Both the position numbers and the translations under genes were made by a program. The notes beneath the pieces are model-generated. The model saw nothing but the letters and a program-made list of their open reading frames with translations, was not told the DNA's origin and did no database searches. Of a DNA stretch of 7,706 bases, positions 6,713-7,706 are shown piece by piece. The stretch covers positions 1-7,706 of the forward strand of contig DATARH010000309.1 in assembly GCA_036264235.1 (NCBI GenBank), written 5' to 3'. The stretch's first letter is position 1; each line of letters begins with the position of its first letter. The stretch comes from DATARH01 sp036264235 (lineage in GTDB: Bacteria > Pseudomonadota > Alphaproteobacteria > ATCC43930 > CGMCC-115725).

Positions 6713-6791
6713 TTCACAACGAGACGATGAGACAGTGAGGCACAATGTTCCGTAGCGCCGAGCCCTCACCGCCTCGCTGCCTCATTGTGAA
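6713..6791 (-). repeat. Long imperfect inter-cistronic hairpin
   Basis: Two 28-nt arms (6764-6791 and 6713-6740) flank a 23-nt loop. In the minus-strand transcript I count 21 Watson-Crick pairs, five G-U pairs and two A-C mismatches. The stem starts at the base after the enolase-gene TAG. It is followed by a T-rich stretch (TAATTTGTTT, 6712-6703) and then the SDR ribosome binding site. It could be an intrinsic terminator or attenuator, an mRNA-processing or 3'-protecting element, or a copy of a dispersed palindromic repeat. A 7-nt loop segment (6741-6747) can pair instead with 6783-6789 in the first arm. Confidence 0.75.
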
Positions 6792-7706
6792 CTAGATCTT
6801 CGTCTCCGACAGGCGCGGCACATAGCCCTTTTTCGGGTATTCGTCTTGGTACTGCCGGAAGCCGTGCTTGGTCGCTTCCGCATGCGGGTGCGCCCGCAGC
6901 CGCTCGACATCGACATCGACGCCGAGCCCCGGCGCGGTCGGCAATTCGACCCAACCCTCTTTCACCGCCAGCGACGCGCTCGCCACCTCGCGGCATGCGC
7001 TTTCGAAATTGATGAAATACTCGGTGATCTTGAAATTCGGGATCACCGCCGAGACATGCACGGTCGCCGCCAGCCCGATCAGCGTCGAATTGTAGTTGTG
7101 CGGCGACATCACGATCGCCTGCGGCTGCGCCATCGCGGCGATGTCGAGCAGCGCGGTAATGCCGCCGATCGCGCAGATGTCCGGGTTCAGGATGTCGGCA
7201 GCGCGCTGCGCGATGCAGGCGAAAAATTGCTCCTTGGTGTAGAGCGCCTCGCCGGTGACGATCGGGATCGGCACCGCCGCGCGCACCTCCTTCAACAGCG
7301 CGAGATTGTCGGCGAGGCACGGCTCCTCGTACCAGTCGATGCCGAGTTCGGCGAGGCGGTGCCCGATGCGGATCGCGTGCTGCGGCGCAAAGCGGCGGTG
7401 CGCCTCGACCAGGATTTCGAACTCCGGCCCCAGCGCCTCGCGCATCGCCGCGACATAGCGGATCGCGAAGTCTTCGTCGGCGCGGTCGACATAGCTGCGC
7501 CACGGCCCGGGGAACGGGTCGAACTTGGCGGCGGTGAAGCCCATCGCCTTCACCTTGCGGCCGCGCTCGACCCCCTCCTCGATCGTCGAGCGCCCGGCCC
7601 AGCCATTGGCATAGACGCGCACCCGCTCGCGCGACGGCCCGCCGATCAGATTGTAGACCGGCTGGCCGCACAGCTTGCCGATGATGTCCCAGGACGCGAT
7701 CTCGAT
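6792..7706 (-). CDS. Enolase-superfamily dehydratase/racemase, mandelate-racemase group (N-terminus beyond window)
   Basis: The last 304 residues are visible; the start lies past the right edge, and perhaps 70-100 residues are missing. The frame enters at the edge with WDIIGKLCGQPVYNLIGG, typical of the start of the barrel domain. Numbering visible residues from the edge, Lys61-x-Asp63 is the beta-2 KxK-type motif. Metal ligands are Glu101, Glu127 and Glu153, spaced exactly as in mandelate racemase (26 and 52 residues). The Asp176/His203 dyad has the same 27-residue spacing, and Glu229 follows. His103, two residues after the first metal ligand, is an extra possible acid/base as in mannonate-type dehydratases. 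The likely reaction is removal of a proton alpha to a carboxylate, most often sugar-acid dehydration to a 2-keto-3-deoxy acid. It is followed by two SDR genes on the same strand. Confidence 0.92.
   Translation of the reverse strand: MEIASWDIIGKLCGQPVYNLIGGPSRERVRVYANGWAGRSTIEEGVERGRKVKAMGFTAAKFDPFPGPWRSYVDRADEDFAIRYVAAMREALGPEFEILVEAHRRFAPQHAIRIGHRLAELGIDWYEEPCLADNLALLKEVRAAVPIPIVTGEALYTKEQFFACIAQRAADILNPDICAIGGITALLDIAAMAQPQAIVMSPHNYNSTLIGLAATVHVSAVIPNFKITEYFINFESACREVASASLAVKEGWVELPTAPGLGVDVDVERLRAHPHAEATKHGFRQYQDEYPKKGYVPRLSETKI

Noticed and set aside
6792..7622. GTG at 7622 as the start of the enolase-superfamily gene
   Set aside because: The frame stays open to the right edge and the upstream 28 residues are conserved family sequence, so the GTG is an internal Val.
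1..7706. Defence, phage or transposon system
   Set aside because: No nuclease, integrase, transposase, toxin-antitoxin pair, reverse transcriptase or repeat array is visible; all genes are repair, membrane or metabolic types.

Overview
The window is GC-rich and densely packed. It fits an alphaproteobacterial chromosome. The clearest support is a MutL with the endonuclease motif DQHA-x2-E-x4-E, typical of lineages without MutH, and a C-terminus ending in the CNHGRPT form that I associate with alphaproteobacteria. The genus cannot be fixed from this sequence. Seven protein-coding genes are supported and two run off the window edges. I see no tRNA, rRNA, insertion sequence, phage gene or CRISPR array. 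No stretch longer than 300 bases lacks a gene.

Left block (1-3660, all minus strand, read right to left): a PAP2-type membrane phosphatase/transferase (2779-3660), a 117-nt gap, mutL (874-2661), a 16-nt gap, and a type I sulfatase cut by the left edge (1-857). The 16-nt gap carries the sulfatase ribosome binding site, so mutL and the sulfatase are probably co-transcribed even though their roles look unrelated.

Centre (3661-5078): a divergent control region of about 190 nt separates the PAP2 gene from a plus-strand acyl-CoA-dehydrogenase-fold protein (3852-5078). That protein looks more like a flavin-dependent monooxygenase (DszC/HsaA type) than a true acyl-CoA dehydrogenase. Its stop codon abuts the stop codon of the next, convergent gene with no base between them.

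Right block (5079-7706, minus strand): an enolase-superfamily sugar-acid dehydratase-like gene (5' end beyond the window), then a 79-nt imperfect hairpin directly after its stop codon, then two tandem paralogous short-chain dehydrogenases whose stop and start codons share one base. By analogy with non-phosphorylative sugar oxidation, where SDR dehydrogenases work with an enolase-superfamily dehydratase, this may be part of a sugar or sugar-acid catabolic operon. The substrate is unknown. The sulfatase at the other end could point to sulfated substrates, but nothing in the sequence links the two.

No defence or mobile system is visible. The observations most worth follow-up are the coupled SDR paralogues and the long inter-cistronic hairpin with a competing pairing.
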